Below, one piece after another: positions 53,411-54,213 of a DNA stretch of 54,213 nt. The DNA is taken from the NCBI RefSeq assembly GCF_000315625.1, contig NW_005434600.1, forward strand, positions 64,105 to 118,317, written 5' to 3'. The notes beneath the pieces were generated by a model. That model saw only the letters and a program-made list of their open reading frames with translations. It made no database searches and was not told the origin of the DNA. A program made the translations under genes and the position numbers. This DNA is from Guillardia theta CCMP2712. Lineage: Eukaryota > Cryptophyceae > Pyrenomonadales > Geminigeraceae. Each line of letters starts with the position of its first letter. The first letter of the stretch is position 1.

Positions 53411-54213
53411 AAAAGGTCAAGTATGATCAACAAGCATCATGACTGCGGTGAAGGGAAGCATTCATATCAACTGTTCCTTGTGTTTTTCCTGCACTTTCTC
53501 CTCCTCCTCCTGCGCTTCCTCCTGCTTACCTTCAAGAATTTTGCAGTCGGTGATTTCTCCCAAAACTTCAATGCTCTGGCCCCCTGCTTCATGTCAGCCA
53601 AAAGACCTCCTCCTCCTCCTCCTCCTCCTCCTCCTCCTCCTCCTCCATCCCCCCCCCCCACCTGATGCACGACCAATAACATTGACAGTGGTGGGGTCAT
53701 AGGCAGAGGCAGGGGCAGGTGCAGGGGGAGCTTGACAACGAGGGAAGGAGAAAGGGAGAGAGGGCGCGCTTAAACAGTCAGGCAGGGCTCAAAACAGCAA
53801 GCTGATACCCCTTCCTCAGACCTCAGGCTCTTTCCGAGGTTCCCGGCTGCCCCATGTGCTCAGTGCCTGTCCCCCCCGCTGTTCATGCCGAATGGAAGCA
53901 ATCGTTGCATGTCCGATGGGACATGCACGCGTCCAACCACGGGATGAGGTATTTCCCTCTTCCTTCCTTGATTCCTGCCCTCTGCCCCTGCGGGGAGTTC
54001 TTGCTGATCTCCTCTCCTGTTCCTGTCCCTGCCCCTCTCCCTTCCCATGTATTCCTGTTCCTCCTCCTTCCCTGTTCTTGATAACGTTTCTTACTCCCAT
54101 CTGCTCCTGCTGTTATGTTTTCCTCTTCCCTGCCACTCTCGCTGAATATCTTACTGCCCGTCCGCATCCTCTGCTGCTCCTCCGCCTGCCGCCTCACCGC
54201 GCGACTCGCAGCA
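53119..54213. other. Right-edge region, low complexity
   Basis: (CTC)n at about 53605-53646 followed by a C-run. Then unique DNA at 53680-54213 with pyrimidine-rich parts (CTGTTCCTGTCCCTGCCCC). A gene may start or end beyond the window. I cannot define one. Confidence 0.3.

Overview
The window looks like nuclear DNA of a flagellated, photosynthetic protist with a complex (secondary) plastid. It best fits a cryptophyte of the Guillardia type. Four things point that way: many short spliceosomal introns (roughly 45-320 bp) in nearly every gene; an axonemal dynein-associated protein (DNAI7/CASC1), so the cell builds a flagellum; a cyanobacterial-type DUF3326 protein whose first exon looks like a signal peptide followed by a transit-like region with an A-F motif; and dense microsatellites with two kinds of degenerate interspersed repeat. 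The species assignment is inference. Genes were assembled by eye from splice sites, reading-frame closure and remembered family features, with no database search.

Layout. 1-2705 (-): 5' part of an SZT2-like KICSTOR protein running off the left edge. 3086-9415 (-): a very large MORN-ankyrin-LRR-ROC-COR protein, nine exons whose frames close exactly (1728 residues). 9934-12121 (+): UPF0020-type RNA methyltransferase. 12177-12680 (-): GFA/CENP-V-like zinc protein. 13494-14147 (+): small two-exon gene. 14792-18017 (-): DNAI7. 18400-20900: GC-rich, G-rich and CT-rich repeats plus one weak Ser-rich ORF. 21293-24985 (-): 13-exon DUF3326 gene (447 residues, frames close). 26563-33001 (+): LRR protein ending in a PIN-like domain. 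33386-35990 (-): Trk/HKT-type cation transporter. 37578-41300: cluster of three RWP-RK genes plus a broken fragment, with a shared upstream element. 43421-43848 (+): H1-like Lys-rich protein. 44195-44695 (-): 77-residue tail-anchored protein. 47651-52153 (+): heat shock factor with a long Gln/Asn/Met-rich tail. 52154-54213: low-complexity DNA.

Genes are transcribed singly from both strands and there are no operons. Most intergenic spaces hold one of two repeat classes: G-strand-biased patches built on GGGGTRG/CYACCCC, or very GC-rich patches rich in CGGTAC and TGACTCA. Most microsatellites sit inside introns or next to genes. GC-AG introns are unusually frequent (six good candidates).

The best candidates for something undescribed are the MORN-ANK-LRR-ROC-COR protein with decayed GTPase motifs, the RWP-RK cluster with its duplicated near-palindromic upstream element, and the LRR-PIN protein.
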